Positions 19,119 to 27,346 of a DNA stretch of 64,000 nt are shown here, piece by piece (within the stretch, counting starts at the first letter, position 1; the number at the start of each line of letters is the position of its first letter). Source of the DNA: Oceanospirillaceae bacterium (GTDB lineage: Bacteria > Pseudomonadota > Gammaproteobacteria > Pseudomonadales > Oceanobacteraceae). The notes beneath the pieces were generated by a model. The model was not told the DNA's origin and did not search any database. It saw nothing but the letters and a program-made list of their open reading frames with translations. Location of the stretch: positions 58,096 through 122,095 of the forward strand of contig PBNY01000096.1 of the NCBI GenBank assembly GCA_002723385.1, in the 5' to 3' direction. The position numbers and the translations under genes are program-made.

Positions 19119-19829
19119 ATGAATAAAATTGCCTGTGCTTTGACAGCTGTTGCACTCAATATCAGTGTAGCCAATGCGGACGTTGCGAAGAACACTGCCG
19201 ATGCAGACGCACGCATTGCTGAGCTGGAGGACAAACTCGAACTTCTGACCGAACAAAATGCTGAAATGACGAGCATCATCATGACCCTTCAGCATCGTGT
19301 TCTGCCAAACATTACCGATCACGGTAAATGGGTTGGCCAAATGAGCAACCTGAAGAACGCTTCAGGCAAAGAAGGTCCTGCCGGTAAAGATGGCAAGAAC
19401 GGTATTGACGGCAAAGACGGTAAAGATGGCGTTGACGGCAAAGACGGCCGCGACGGTCTCAATGGTAAAGATGGCATTGATGGCAAAGACGGTAAGGACG
19501 GCATCGATGGCAAGAATGGCGCCGATGGCAAGGATGGCGCTGACGGCAAAGACGGTAAAGATGGCGTCAATGGCAAAGACGGCAAGAACGGCGCTGATGG
19601 TAAAGACGGAAAAGATGGCAAGGATGGAACAGACGGTAAGGACGGCGTCGGCCTGATCGTTGGTATCGTCAACAACGTTGGTTCCGACAGCTGTGAAAGC
19701 TATGGCAAGGGCACGTGTGACGCAGAAGCGGAAAGCAGCTGTGTCGACAGCGTTGAGTTCTCTCTGAACCGCGTGATTGGTCAGAGCAAACAGATCTTCT
19801 GTCTGGATGCCAAGCTGACGAACAAGTAA
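19119..19829 (+). CDS. Secreted collagen-like protein
   Basis: 236 aa. A signal peptide (MNKIACALTAVALNISVANA) is followed by a heptad-rich helix (residues ~24-62, ADARIAELEDKLELLTEQNAEMTSII) that could nucleate a trimer. Next comes an uninterrupted run of 31 Gly-X-Y triplets (83-175), mostly GKD, GKN, GID and GAD. The C-terminal domain has four Cys (DSC, GTC, SSC, FC). Lys-Gly-Asp triplets are used by bacterial collagens in place of hydroxyproline for charge pairing. The ATG at 19119 fits GAGA and the signal peptide. No anchor is visible, so it is either released or bound through its C-terminal domain. Confidence 0.85.
   Translation: MNKIACALTAVALNISVANADVAKNTADADARIAELEDKLELLTEQNAEMTSIIMTLQHRVLPNITDHGKWVGQMSNLKNASGKEGPAGKDGKNGIDGKDGKDGVDGKDGRDGLNGKDGIDGKDGKDGIDGKNGADGKDGADGKDGKDGVNGKDGKNGADGKDGKDGKDGTDGKDGVGLIVGIVNNVGSDSCESYGKGTCDAEAESSCVDSVEFSLNRVIGQSKQIFCLDAKLTNK
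19365..19643 (+). repeat. Gly-X-Y coding tandem repeat
   Basis: A nine-base periodic tract (GGC AAA GAC-like units) encodes 31 Gly-X-Y triplets. The near-identical units make it prone to copy-number change, and it generates long shadow frames on the other five frames. Confidence 0.85.
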
Positions 19830-19847
19830 GCGTCTGGCCAGACCGAC

Positions 19848-19888
19848 AAAACCCGGACCAATACGACTCGTATCGATCCGGGTTTTTT
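19848..19888 (+). terminator. Intrinsic terminator of the collagen-like gene
   Basis: AAAACCCGGA / TCCGGGTTTT stem ending in T6. The loop contains a second perfect palindrome, ATACGA-C-TCGTAT (19861-19873), which can stack as an apical stem. Confidence 0.9.
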
Positions 19889-19914
19889 ATTGCCGGTTCA
19901 CGCCATGAACGACG

Positions 19915-20466
19915 TCAAATACTGAAAGCCAGGCCGTCACCGTGTTCACTGATAAACTGATCCACACGATCCAGCGGCATACGGTCAGTCAGGCCCTTGC
20001 CATACCAGGCATCACGGATCACGCCATCCGCATCGATCAGAAACTCGGCAGGCATACCGTTGGTTGGGCCAGCCACCTCCGCTTCACTTCCCTTCAACAT
20101 ACTAGAAATCACCGTTGGCAAATTCGCCAAAGTGCTCAGCAATACGGCCCATTGCGAGTAACGCACTCCGTACAACTTATGTATCGCGCTGTCACCATCA
20201 GCCAGAATGGGCAGAGGGCTTTCGTTACGAATACTGAACTTCTGCATATTCTCCAGCGGTGAATCGTAAACAATGACGATGGGCAACGGCTGCTCCTGTT
20301 GCTCTGCGTAGCGAATCAGCTCACGCACTCGCAGATTGCAGAACGGACAGGCGCCGAAACGCATGAATGCCAGCATGTAGGGCTGTCCTGCCAGCGTTGA
20401 GGAATCAAATGTTTGACCGTCCAGCGCAGGAAGCTGGAACGAGGGTGCTTTTTCCGAAACGTTCAT
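19915..20466 (-). CDS. Peroxiredoxin-like (AhpC/TSA-fold) protein
   Basis: 183 aa cytoplasmic thioredoxin-fold protein with no signal peptide. Active-site segment MRFGACPFCNLRVREL (residues ~35-50) has a CPFC motif, so both a peroxidatic-type Cys and a CXXC pair are present. AEFLIDADGVIRDAWYG is the usual C-terminal AhpC/TSA strand. The start at 20466 has GGGAGG upstream. It lies 123 bp downstream of the HvfX-like gene in the same direction and may be the last gene of that operon. Confidence 0.85.
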   Translation of the reverse strand: MNVSEKAPSFQLPALDGQTFDSSTLAGQPYMLAFMRFGACPFCNLRVRELIRYAEQQEQPLPIVIVYDSPLENMQKFSIRNESPLPILADGDSAIHKLYGVRYSQWAVLLSTLANLPTVISSMLKGSEAEVAGPTNGMPAEFLIDADGVIRDAWYGKGLTDRMPLDRVDQFISEHGDGLAFSI

Positions 20467-20589
20467 AATGACCTCCCGCTGAAAACCTGATGAGTACGCT
20501 TCCAGCGATTAACGAGCGAGACTTATGCGTACATCGCTCCGACTATCCAAAGAAATGGGCGACTCCGTCTGAGCCGCCCTCGATAAAAC

Positions 20590-21204
20590 CTATTTGTTGT
20601 TCAGATACCCGTACTGACGCGCTAACCAGTAATCCAGACTGACGTAGCGACCACCACCGGTGAAGAACAAACTCAGCAACATAATGAAGTAGGTGATAGC
20701 AAACTCAATACCGTTATTCAGAATGGTGATCGTCCCTTTGCCTGTCAACCAGCCGTAATGGCCATGCTCTTGTAAAATCGACTTGGCGGCTTCCAGACGC
20801 TCTGCTGCGTCCATCACACGTTCGTTCGCCAACCAGCTGGAGGCATCTGAAATCGCCAGCCAACCGTTCTCCCAATGCACAGCAAACGCCGCAACCAGCA
20901 TGGTGAACATCAAGGGAATACTGATCCAGCGAATGGCGAAACCGAAAATCAGGAAAATACCGCCGACAAATTCGGTGCTGGCGGCCAGTCCGGCCATCAG
21001 CTCAGGCATCGGCATACCCAGTCCCCAATCCGGGTCGCCAAACCAGGCAACCGTATCGTCAAAGTGGGCCAGCTTGTTCCAACCGGCCTGAATCAGAACC
21101 GGAGCCAGATAAAAGCGCAGCAGCAAGGGAGCAAGCCAATCTCCAGCCCGGGTAAAGTTCAGGGCGTTATGCGCTGGCCGATACAAGTTCAGTAATGTCT
21201 TCAT
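20590..21204 (-). CDS. hvfX: HvfX/DoxX-family membrane protein of an HvfA-type RiPP locus
   Basis: 204 aa with four to five transmembrane helices. The sequence closely follows the DoxX branch linked to HvfA precursors: LAPLLLRFYLAPVLIQAGWNKLAHFDDTVAWF, WGLGMPMPELMAGLAA, FAVHWENGWLAI, and an NNGIEFAITYFIMLLSLFF helix. In HvfA/bufferin loci this protein is thought to help maturation or export of the modified copper-binding peptide. RBS AGGAA is 8 nt before the ATG at 21204. It sits directly after hvfA (83-bp gap), where other loci place the MNIO (DUF692) and DUF2063 genes; those are absent here. Confidence 0.85.
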   Translation of the reverse strand: MKTLLNLYRPAHNALNFTRAGDWLAPLLLRFYLAPVLIQAGWNKLAHFDDTVAWFGDPDWGLGMPMPELMAGLAASTEFVGGIFLIFGFAIRWISIPLMFTMLVAAFAVHWENGWLAISDASSWLANERVMDAAERLEAAKSILQEHGHYGWLTGKGTITILNNGIEFAITYFIMLLSLFFTGGGRYVSLDYWLARQYGYLNNK

Positions 21205-21287
21205 GTCGAGATTCCTGCCGGTACAGGACCAGCTTCGTGGCTGGCCCGCTTATTGTTTTGAAAGAAAGTCGTCAAATCAGCTGTGAA

Positions 21288-21716
21288 TTACTTGCTGCCG
21301 CCGCACTTGCCTTCGCCACATTTGCCTTCACCGGAAGACTTGGCAGAACCACCGCACTTGCCTTCGCCACATTTGCCTTCACCGGAAGACTTGGCGGAAC
21401 CACCGCACTTGCCTTCGCCACACTTGCCTTCACTGGAGGCCTTGGAGCCACCGCATTTGCCTTCGCCGCACTTGCCTTCACTGGAGGCCTTGGAGGCACC
21501 GCATTTGCCTTCGCCGCACTTGCCTTCACTGGAGGCCTTGGAGCCACCGCATTTGCCTTCACCGCACTTGCCTTCAGCAAGCACCTGATAGCCACCGTTC
21601 AGCTGCTGGGAAACAAATGGGTTGGCTTCAGCAGGAGCGGCCATGGAAGCAGCGCTCATACCCAGCAAAACAGCAGCACCCAGAGAAACAGCAACAGGCT
21701 TCATAGACTTTTTCAT
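21288..21716 (-). CDS. hvfA: HvfA-type Cys-rich RiPP metallophore precursor
   Basis: 142 aa from the ATG at 21716 (in-frame TTG upstream rejected). The N terminus has a signal peptide (VAVSLGAAVLLGMSAASMAA). The conserved NPFVSQQLNGGYQVLA segment follows, then residues 48-142 consist of six EGKCGEGKCG decapeptides with Gly/Ser/Ala/Lys spacers, giving 12 EGKCG pentamers and 12 Cys. In characterised HvfA proteins, an MNIO enzyme with a DUF2063 partner converts Cys in EGKCG into oxazolone-thioamide groups that bind copper. That modification is inferred here, because no MNIO gene is in the window. A sigma/anti-sigma pair lies upstream. Confidence 0.88.
   Translation of the reverse strand: MKKSMKPVAVSLGAAVLLGMSAASMAAPAEANPFVSQQLNGGYQVLAEGKCGEGKCGGSKASSEGKCGEGKCGASKASSEGKCGEGKCGGSKASSEGKCGEGKCGGSAKSSGEGKCGEGKCGGSAKSSGEGKCGEGKCGGSK
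21291..21575 (-). repeat. Six tandem EGKCGEGKCG-coding units
   Basis: Near-identical units of about 48-51 bp. The first three boundaries use a Gly-Ser-Lys-Ala-Ser-Ser type spacer and the later ones a Gly-Ser-Ala-Lys-Ser-Ser-Gly spacer, so two unit types expanded separately. Confidence 0.85.
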
Positions 21717-21782
21717 GATCAAATTCTCTCTAACTCAATGTTGTGATTAGCATCGGAAGCGTGATGTCCGATTGTGGTAATA

Positions 21783-21810
21783 CAGTCGAGGCGGATTCTG
21801 TTTTCTTACA
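21783..21810 (-). promoter_or_regulatory. Candidate ECF-type promoter for hvfA
   Basis: On the minus strand, TGTAAG (21805-21810) is separated by exactly 16 bp from CGACTG (21783-21788), 67 bp before the hvfA ATG. The arrangement resembles the GTAACC-16-CGAA type used by SigF-like ECF factors that control bufferin operons. An ECF factor is encoded just upstream. The match is partial. Confidence 0.35.
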
Positions 21811-22014
21811 CAGGGAACAAACTTTTTTCCTGAAAAAGATAATGACACCAGCAGGTGGCTACCCAACAGATGGATTTTCAGGCTGTACAATTCGTAACCA
21901 CACTGTGTGAGTCTAGATCACAAAGCCAACATGTTGAGTGATAAAAGAACCGCCCCGGCTCAGTGGCAAAAAGAGAGTAAAACCCATAAGTCAGATGTAT
22001 TGGTTCAGAAACAA

Positions 22015-22042
22015 AAAAAGCGAACCCTATGGTTCGCTTTTT
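22015..22042. terminator. Bidirectional intrinsic terminator
   Basis: AAAAAGCGAACC / GGTTCGCTTTTT, a perfect 12-bp stem with a 4-nt loop (CTAT), A-run one side and T-run the other. It ends the minus-strand sigma/anti-sigma transcript and insulates hvfA from it. Confidence 0.9.
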
Positions 22043-22092
22043 ACTGCGTACTCTGCCTACCTATATACCTGGTCAGTGCTACCGGGACAGAC

Positions 22093-22338
22093 CTATTTAT
22101 CCTTCTGCTCAGCATCCTTGTGGTTCGACTTTTCTTGAGACACATCCTGTTCTGGCGCTTCTGGTACCTTGGCAAACTCCTGCATAAACGCGCGAATCGA
22201 ATCCATCTGGTTGCCGAAGTTGCGACAACCTGTACACATCATCTTGTGAAATTTCAGTTCAGCGTTCTCTCTCAGAGTCAGTTTTCGATCCTGAGCCTCT
22301 GACATCAGGCGTGTAGCCTCGCGGCAATTCATCATCAT
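22093..22338 (-). CDS. Zinc-finger anti-sigma factor
   Basis: 81 aa, cytoplasmic, with no transmembrane segment. ZAS (zf-HC2) motif: an upstream Cys in MNCREATRLMSEAQD and His-X3-Cys-X2-Cys in FHKMMCTGCRNF. Such short soluble ZAS proteins bind and hold an ECF sigma factor until metal or redox stress opens the zinc site. The RBS GAGG overlaps the stop of the sigma gene, so the two are translationally linked. The C terminus is charged (EQDVSQEKSNHKDAEQKDK). Confidence 0.87.
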   Translation of the reverse strand: MMMNCREATRLMSEAQDRKLTLRENAELKFHKMMCTGCRNFGNQMDSIRAFMQEFAKVPEAPEQDVSQEKSNHKDAEQKDK

Positions 22339-22346
22339 GGTTATCC

Positions 22347-22940
22347 TCAGGTCTTGGCGAACCAGTGGTTCTCAAGGCACTCTCGTAACCGCAGTCTGGC
22401 CCTGTACAGCATCACATTCAGATTGGACACACTTACCTCCAACGACTCGCAGATTTCATCAGTGCTCAGCTCGATAAACTCGCGCATCATAAACGCGCGA
22501 GCCTGATTGGCCGGCAAATGATTCAGGCAAGCGTCCATCACTCGCCAGAACTGCTCATCGTATACCATTTTCTGCGGTGCCCCCCAATTCAGAGGGCGCT
22601 CATCAGCGTGCCAGTGGCCGCCGTCGTCAAACAGTTCGTCGCTCAGATTCTCGGATTTATTACACTCGCTGTCATCCGAGACCTCATTACGGCGATATTT
22701 GCCCCGCAACACGTCAGAAATCTTGTTTTTCAGAATGGCAAACACCCAGGTCTTGAGTGCTGATTTGCGAGCAAAGGATTTGGAGTTCCTCAACGCGCCC
22801 ACCAACGCTTCCTGAACGGCATCTTCGGCCAGCTGCTCATCATTCAATTGCAGGCGAGCAAACTTCAGCATTTGCTCACGCAGTTCCATTACAAAAGCGT
22901 CATCATTCAAATCAATGGCGGTTGCCTGGTTCACGATCAA
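22347..22940 (-). CDS. ECF-type sigma-70 family factor
   Basis: 197 aa with sigma region 2 (residues ~20-90: LKFARLQLNDEQLAEDAVQEALVGAL, SALKTWVFAILKNKISDVLR) and region 4 (~130-190: CLNHLPANQARAFMMREFIELSTDEICESLEVSVSNLNVMLYRARLRLRECL). The two are joined by an acidic linker. The cognate anti-sigma follows 8 bp later. The hvfA–hvfX–redoxin genes just downstream are the obvious targets, by analogy with sigma-controlled DUF692/DoxX operons. That link is inferred. Confidence 0.9.
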   Translation of the reverse strand: MIVNQATAIDLNDDAFVMELREQMLKFARLQLNDEQLAEDAVQEALVGALRNSKSFARKSALKTWVFAILKNKISDVLRGKYRRNEVSDDSECNKSENLSDELFDDGGHWHADERPLNWGAPQKMVYDEQFWRVMDACLNHLPANQARAFMMREFIELSTDEICESLEVSVSNLNVMLYRARLRLRECLENHWFAKT

Positions 22941-23073
22941 GCCCTGTTGTGGTCATAAGTTGGAGGGGGTACCCGTACTGTCTGTGTGGTAGAAAGTAAC
23001 GGGAACCCACAGGTTGAACAAGCCTTATGACGCAATTGTTGAGCAACTGTTCCATAAAAGAATGATATCTCGC

Positions 23074-23604
23074 TCAGTTTTCCGCCAACAATGAGTACAC
23101 TTCGAGATCGACCCATTCTGACTCGAACTCCAACTGGGCCGGTAGACAACCTTCATACGCATAATCCGACCGGATCAGATGCGCCTTGTGTGCATCGGAA
23201 CCCGGTTTCAGGCGCATATCCAGACGGTGCAATCCCAGTTCGGCAAAACAGAAAGCGTGCACAGCCGCCAGGGCTTCATCGACTTCATCGGACGCCAATT
23301 CTTGCGACAACTCCCACTGTAGCTGGGCTGACAAGGTCATCCAGTTGATGTTCGTGAGCCGAATTCTGGCCAGAATCGCCTCACTGCCCTGCCGCTCCAG
23401 TAGCCAGGTCGCGGCCTCACGTGCCTGAAACTGCATGGTGGCACGGCGCAGCTCATCCAACCCCTGTACGGAGGCGTACATCGGTGATTTGGGAATGTGT
23501 GCAGAGACAGCCGGATCTTTCAGTAACTCAAACAAGCCATCGCCGTCCTGATCGGTCACAGGCAGGCGCAGATTCAGACGGTCAGTTTGCTGATTCCAGT
23601 TCAT
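23074..23604 (-). CDS. GNAT-fold acetyltransferase-like protein
   Basis: 176 aa with the RimJ/RimL-type layout: RLNLRLPVTDQDGDGLFELLKDPAVSAHIP at the N terminus and a central strand pair. A C-terminal helix-strand follows, with ELGLHRLDMRLKPGSDAHKAHLIRSDYAYEGCLP in the place of the usual acetyl-CoA-binding and substrate segment. The classic Q/R-X-X-G-X-G/A loop is not obvious, so activity is uncertain. The start ATG overlaps the stop of the preceding gene (ATGA). Confidence 0.7.
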   Translation of the reverse strand: MNWNQQTDRLNLRLPVTDQDGDGLFELLKDPAVSAHIPKSPMYASVQGLDELRRATMQFQAREAATWLLERQGSEAILARIRLTNINWMTLSAQLQWELSQELASDEVDEALAAVHAFCFAELGLHRLDMRLKPGSDAHKAHLIRSDYAYEGCLPAQLEFESEWVDLEVYSLLAEN

Positions 23605-24173
23605 TGTGCTGACTCCTGAGGCTGATTCTGGCGGTGCTCATCTGCTTTCAGATGATGGAACTGCACCACATCGGCAAAGCTGGATTCGCCAGTACGCCAG
23701 GCGTCACGCAAACGTGCTGCCTGCTGGAAACCACTGCTTTCCAGCATCGAGATGATTTCCGGGTTTTGACCCTCAATCCACTGATAGCCGAAGTTAAACA
23801 AATGGTATTTCTCCGCCATGAAACTCATGCAAACCTGCAGGGCATCAAAGCGGTGTTGCATGGATAACTCCGGCAATCCGTCGACCCGAAACATCACACG
23901 CAGTAACGAAGGCTGCCACTCATAACCGCTGACCATGCCCAGTAACTGATAATTGTCTGGCTCTCCGACCTCCAATGCCCACATCATGCCACGCTGGGTT
24001 GCCGCCATCTGGACACTCAGTTCAATCATGCGATCCAGCTGCTCAGGCTGCTGTACCGGTCGCTGGCCGGGCAATTCGGGATGTTGGAAAAGACCAAACA
24101 ACGCGTCTCTGTCTTCCGGTTCCAGCGGTCTGACGCGTCCGCCTTCAAAAGTGAGTTCCGGGGTGAATTTCAT
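23601..24173 (-). CDS. GNAT-fold acetyltransferase-like protein
   Basis: 190 aa. The N terminus GGRVRPLEPEDRDALFGLFQHPEL is typical of GNAT domains. The centre and C terminus (FDALQVCMSFMAEKYHLFNFGYQWIEGQNPEIISMLESSGFQQAARLRDAW) match the last strands of the fold. As in its downstream neighbour, the acetyl-CoA loop is poorly conserved. The two overlap by four bases, look like diverged duplicates and probably act together. No substrate can be assigned. Confidence 0.7.
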   Translation of the reverse strand: MKFTPELTFEGGRVRPLEPEDRDALFGLFQHPELPGQRPVQQPEQLDRMIELSVQMAATQRGMMWALEVGEPDNYQLLGMVSGYEWQPSLLRVMFRVDGLPELSMQHRFDALQVCMSFMAEKYHLFNFGYQWIEGQNPEIISMLESSGFQQAARLRDAWRTGESSFADVVQFHHLKADEHRQNQPQESAQ

Positions 24174-24205
24174 GTACAGATTCCTCCGTCACGAACAGGC
24201 TGAGC

Positions 24206-25591
24206 CTATTCGTCGTAATCGTCGTAGCCGTGGGCCAGATTTTCAAAACGGGTGTATTTACCGACAAACGCCAGCCGATCGCTGCCGATGGGGCCGTTAC
24301 GGTGCTTGCCGGTAATGATTTCCGCGACCCCCTTGTCCGGGCTGTCTTCGTTATAGACTTCATCACGGTAGATAAACTGGATGATATCGGCGTCCTGCTC
24401 GATGGCTCCGGATTCCCGCAGATCCGACATCACCGGACGCTTGTTAGGGCGTTGTTCCAGTGATCGGTTCAACTGCGACAGGGCAATCATCGGGCACTCA
24501 AACTCCTTCGCTATGGCTTTGAGTGAGCGCGAAATCTCGGAAATCTCCTGGGTCCGGCCTTCTGATTTACCAGAGACACGCATCAGCTGAAGGTAATCGA
24601 CCATGATCATCGCGAGGTCGCCGTTCTCACGGTAAACCTTCCGCGCTCGGGCACGCATTTCCTGTGGCGTCAGGGCCGGAGTGTCGTCGATGTACAACGG
24701 CAAATCCTTGAGCATATTCACCGCTGCCGACAGCTTCGACCAATCTTCATCAATCAGCTTGCCGCTACGAATACGGGTCTGATCAATCTTGCCCAGCGAT
24801 GACAGCATCCTCATCACAATCGATTCAGACGGCATCTCCATACTGAACACCAGACAGGGGCGCTTGGTGGCCAGCAAGGCATTTTCGACCAGGTTCATCG
24901 AGAAGGTGGTTTTACCCATGGAAGGACGAGCAGCCACAATCACCAGATCGGCCTTCTGAAACCCGGAAGTGCGCTCGTCGATGTCCTTAAAGCCCGTGGT
25001 CAAACCGGTCAGGCCTTCTGGCTGGTTGAACATCTGATCCAGCTGATCCAGCGTGTTTTTCAGAATCGGCTTTACCAGTTCAGGGCCACCGTCCTTGCGG
25101 TTGCCTTCGGCGATTTCAGCAATGGCTTTTTCTGCATCCGAAAGCAGTGTCAGGCTTTCTTCACCATCCGGGTGATAGGCCTTTTCCATGATGTCGGTGG
25201 CGGCTTCAATCAGGCGTCGCTGCTGGGCACGCTCGCGAACGATGTCGGCATAAGCCTGGCAGTTCTCGATTGAGGGCGTCATATCGACGAGGTTGGCCAG
25301 ATAACCGGCTCCCCCGGCAGTGTCCAGCTGGCTACGTTCTTCCAGCTCTTCGGCCACAGTGACCACATCAATGGCCTGCTCGACGGATGACAAATGCGCA
25401 ATGGCACGGAAAATCAGCCGGTGATCCTGACGATAGAAATCCGTGTCCTGCACCGACTCACTGACGCTTTCCCAGGCACGCTGATCCAGCATCAAGGCTC
25501 CCAGCACAGACTGTTCGGCCTCGACCGAATGTGGCGGCGTGCGAGCGGATGAAACGTCCGCTTCGTCGTCTTGAGAATATTCGTAGGTCAT
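24206..25591 (-). CDS. dnaB: Replicative DNA helicase DnaB
   Basis: 461 aa, normal length. N-terminal DnaB domain (PPHSVEAEQSVLGALMLD), RecA-like C-terminal domain with Walker A VAARPSMGKTTFSMNLVENA (~residues 225-245), Walker B LAMIMVDYLQLM, and LSQLNRSLEQRPNKRPVMSDLRESGAIEQDADII. A hexameric 5'-3' helicase that unwinds DNA at the fork and recruits primase. It lies downstream of the ribosomal S6/S18/L9 operon, the common gammaproteobacterial order, but is separated from it by a strong terminator. Confidence 0.98.
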   Translation of the reverse strand: MTYEYSQDDEADVSSARTPPHSVEAEQSVLGALMLDQRAWESVSESVQDTDFYRQDHRLIFRAIAHLSSVEQAIDVVTVAEELEERSQLDTAGGAGYLANLVDMTPSIENCQAYADIVRERAQQRRLIEAATDIMEKAYHPDGEESLTLLSDAEKAIAEIAEGNRKDGGPELVKPILKNTLDQLDQMFNQPEGLTGLTTGFKDIDERTSGFQKADLVIVAARPSMGKTTFSMNLVENALLATKRPCLVFSMEMPSESIVMRMLSSLGKIDQTRIRSGKLIDEDWSKLSAAVNMLKDLPLYIDDTPALTPQEMRARARKVYRENGDLAMIMVDYLQLMRVSGKSEGRTQEISEISRSLKAIAKEFECPMIALSQLNRSLEQRPNKRPVMSDLRESGAIEQDADIIQFIYRDEVYNEDSPDKGVAEIITGKHRNGPIGSDRLAFVGKYTRFENLAHGYDDYDE

Positions 25592-25649
25592 GGAATTACC
25601 CGTATACAGACAGCCATCAGAGATGCCCCAGAAACTGTTTCCGGAAACA

Positions 25650-25685
25650 AAAAAGGCACTAGAGGTTACCCAATAGTGCCTTTTT
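25650..25685. terminator. Bidirectional intrinsic terminator after rplI
   Basis: AAAAAGGCACTA / TAGTGCCTTTTT, 12-bp perfect stem with a 12-nt loop. It ends the rpsF–rpsR–rplI transcript (minus strand) before dnaB, whose promoter must lie between this hairpin and 25591. Confidence 0.9.
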
Positions 25686-25718
25686 CATCATCACAAAACC
25701 GCTTATGCGGCGTGTGAT

Positions 25719-26165
25719 TTATTCAGCAACAACGTGCAGCTTCAGTACCGCATCCACTTCAGGGTGCAGGTGAATGGTCACGTCGAACTCACCAACGGCA
25801 CGGATTGGGCCGCTTGGCAGACGAACTTCAGCTTTGGCCAGCTCAACACCTGCCTGAGTAGACAGTTCCGCGATGTCACGGTTACCCAGAGAACCGAACA
25901 GCTTGCCTTCTTCACCAGCGCGAACAGCAACAGACAGTTCGATTTCTTCGATACGCTCTTTACGAGCCTGTGCAGTGGCCAGAGCTTCAGCAGCGGAAGC
26001 TTCCAGTTCAGCACGACGGGTTTCGAAGTGTTCGATGTTGGCTTTGGTAGCCGGTACAGCCTTGCCTTTTGGAATCAGGAAGTTACGAGCGTAGCCCGGC
26101 TTAACGTTAACCTGATCACCCAGTTCACCCAGGTTGGCGATTTTTTCCAGCAGAATAATTTGCAT
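25719..26165 (-). CDS. rplI: 50S ribosomal protein L9
   Basis: 148 aa, [40 protein letters not shown], the highly conserved N domain that binds 23S rRNA. A long central helix and C domain follow ([21 protein letters not shown]). Last gene of the operon. Confidence 0.98.
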   Translation of the reverse strand: MQIILLEKIANLGELGDQVNVKPGYARNFLIPKGKAVPATKANIEHFETRRAELEASAAEALATAQARKERIEEIELSVAVRAGEEGKLFGSLGNRDIAELSTQAGVELAKAEVRLPSGPIRAVGEFDVTIHLHPEVDAVLKLHVVAE

Positions 26166-26194
26166 TGTAAATTCCTCATTACAGGGCAGGAGTG

Positions 26195-27058
26195 TTATTC
26201 GTCACCCGCCGCCGTGTCTTTTAGTCGCGAGCGAACATCCAACAGGCTGTCCATCACCGCTACGAAAATTAGTAATGTGTACATGTATGGCCCAAACAGA
26301 ATAAGACCGATATAAATCGGAAACATCCAGCCTGAGCTGGCGGTGGTGTTGGCCACCACGCCATGGAACATGGCCAGTCCTGCCAGGAACAGAGGTACCG
26401 TCAAAATCGGTAACACGCCCACAAGCACAGGATCCAGCTGACCGGCCGACATCAGGGCCAGCAATACCGGCAAGGTAAAACCAAGCGGCAATCTCAGCGA
26501 CTTGAATTCGCGTCCGAAACCACCGGGGTTATAAAGCATCGCCTGCCAGTATCGTCCCAGTAACAAACACAAAGCTAATACCAGAACATGCAACGCTGCC
26601 AGAACACCGTGTGTCAGTGGCTCTGTCAGCGCTTTTACCAGAATCAGAAATTCCGGATTATCAGTCAGGGATTGACTCACTGCCTGCTCGATACGATCAA
26701 CGACCTTGGGCAGTATCTCGTCCAGCGTCAGTGGCAATACCTGATACAACACCACTCCAAACAGCGTCGCCGCCAGTACCGCCAGCTCCAGACGAATACT
26801 GCCGCGCAATACCAGTGCTGAAAGGGCTGTTCCCAGTCCTGCCAGCAGCGGTGTTGGATCTCCTGCGTAAAACCAGCCAATGGCTGGTATGGCTGACCAG
26901 AGAATGACGTTAAGCCCCTCTTTCCAGCCCTGGCGCATCAACACCAGCGCCCACAATGCGGCACCGGCCCAGAACAATAATGGAATCGCAAAACATCCCG
27001 CAGCGGCCAGAGTGGCATTTCGGCTGCTTTGCATCGCCCAACGCGCCAAATTGTTCAT
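26195..27058 (-). CDS. DUF2232-type membrane protein in the S6–S18–L9 operon
   Basis: 287 aa from the ATG at 27058, chosen because GGAGAAG lies seven bases upstream and the longer frame has no RBS. About eight transmembrane helices. It has the position (between rpsR and rplI) and the general character of the DUF2232/YybS-like proteins found there in pseudomonads and relatives. Function unknown; the linkage to ribosomal genes is conserved but unexplained. Confidence 0.8.
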   Translation of the reverse strand: MNNLARWAMQSSRNATLAAAGCFAIPLLFWAGAALWALVLMRQGWKEGLNVILWSAIPAIGWFYAGDPTPLLAGLGTALSALVLRGSIRLELAVLAATLFGVVLYQVLPLTLDEILPKVVDRIEQAVSQSLTDNPEFLILVKALTEPLTHGVLAALHVLVLALCLLLGRYWQAMLYNPGGFGREFKSLRLPLGFTLPVLLALMSAGQLDPVLVGVLPILTVPLFLAGLAMFHGVVANTTASSGWMFPIYIGLILFGPYMYTLLIFVAVMDSLLDVRSRLKDTAAGDE

Positions 27059-27102
27059 GCTGTACTTCTCCGGTTGGTGATCAGCAGCCACCAACCTGCC
27101 GA

Positions 27103-27333
27103 TCAATTGTCGTGCTGATCAGTGTACGGCAGCAGAGCGATATAGCGAGCGCGCTTGATCGCACTGGACAGCTGACGCTGATATTTTGCACGAGTACCAG
27201 TGATACGGCTTGGTACGATTTTGCCAGTTTCAGTGATGTAGCCTTTCAGGGTGTCCAGATCTTTGTAGTCGATCTCTTTCACACCTTCAGCAGTGAAACG
27301 GCAGAACTTGCGACGACGGAAAAAACATGCCAT
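27103..27333 (-). CDS. rpsR: 30S ribosomal protein S18
   Basis: 76 aa, with [52 protein letters not shown] typical of S18. It forms a dimer with S6 in the 30S platform. It is 13 bp after rpsF. Confidence 0.98.
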   Translation of the reverse strand: MACFFRRRKFCRFTAEGVKEIDYKDLDTLKGYITETGKIVPSRITGTRAKYQRQLSSAIKRARYIALLPYTDQHDN

Positions 27334-27346
27334 GAGTCAGCTCCTA

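Noticed and set aside
19319..19675. Pro/Ser repeat frame opposite the collagen-like gene
   Set aside because: A direct consequence of the nine-base repeat read backwards; no start context.
21291..21575. Regular ~48-bp repeats that could suggest a CRISPR array
   Set aside because: Repeats are contiguous coding units without unique spacers and there are no cas genes.
21195..21746. Repetitive Ala/Phe/Thr frame opposite hvfA
   Set aside because: Shadow of the EGKCG repeats; hvfA has signal peptide, conserved core and operon context, this frame has none.
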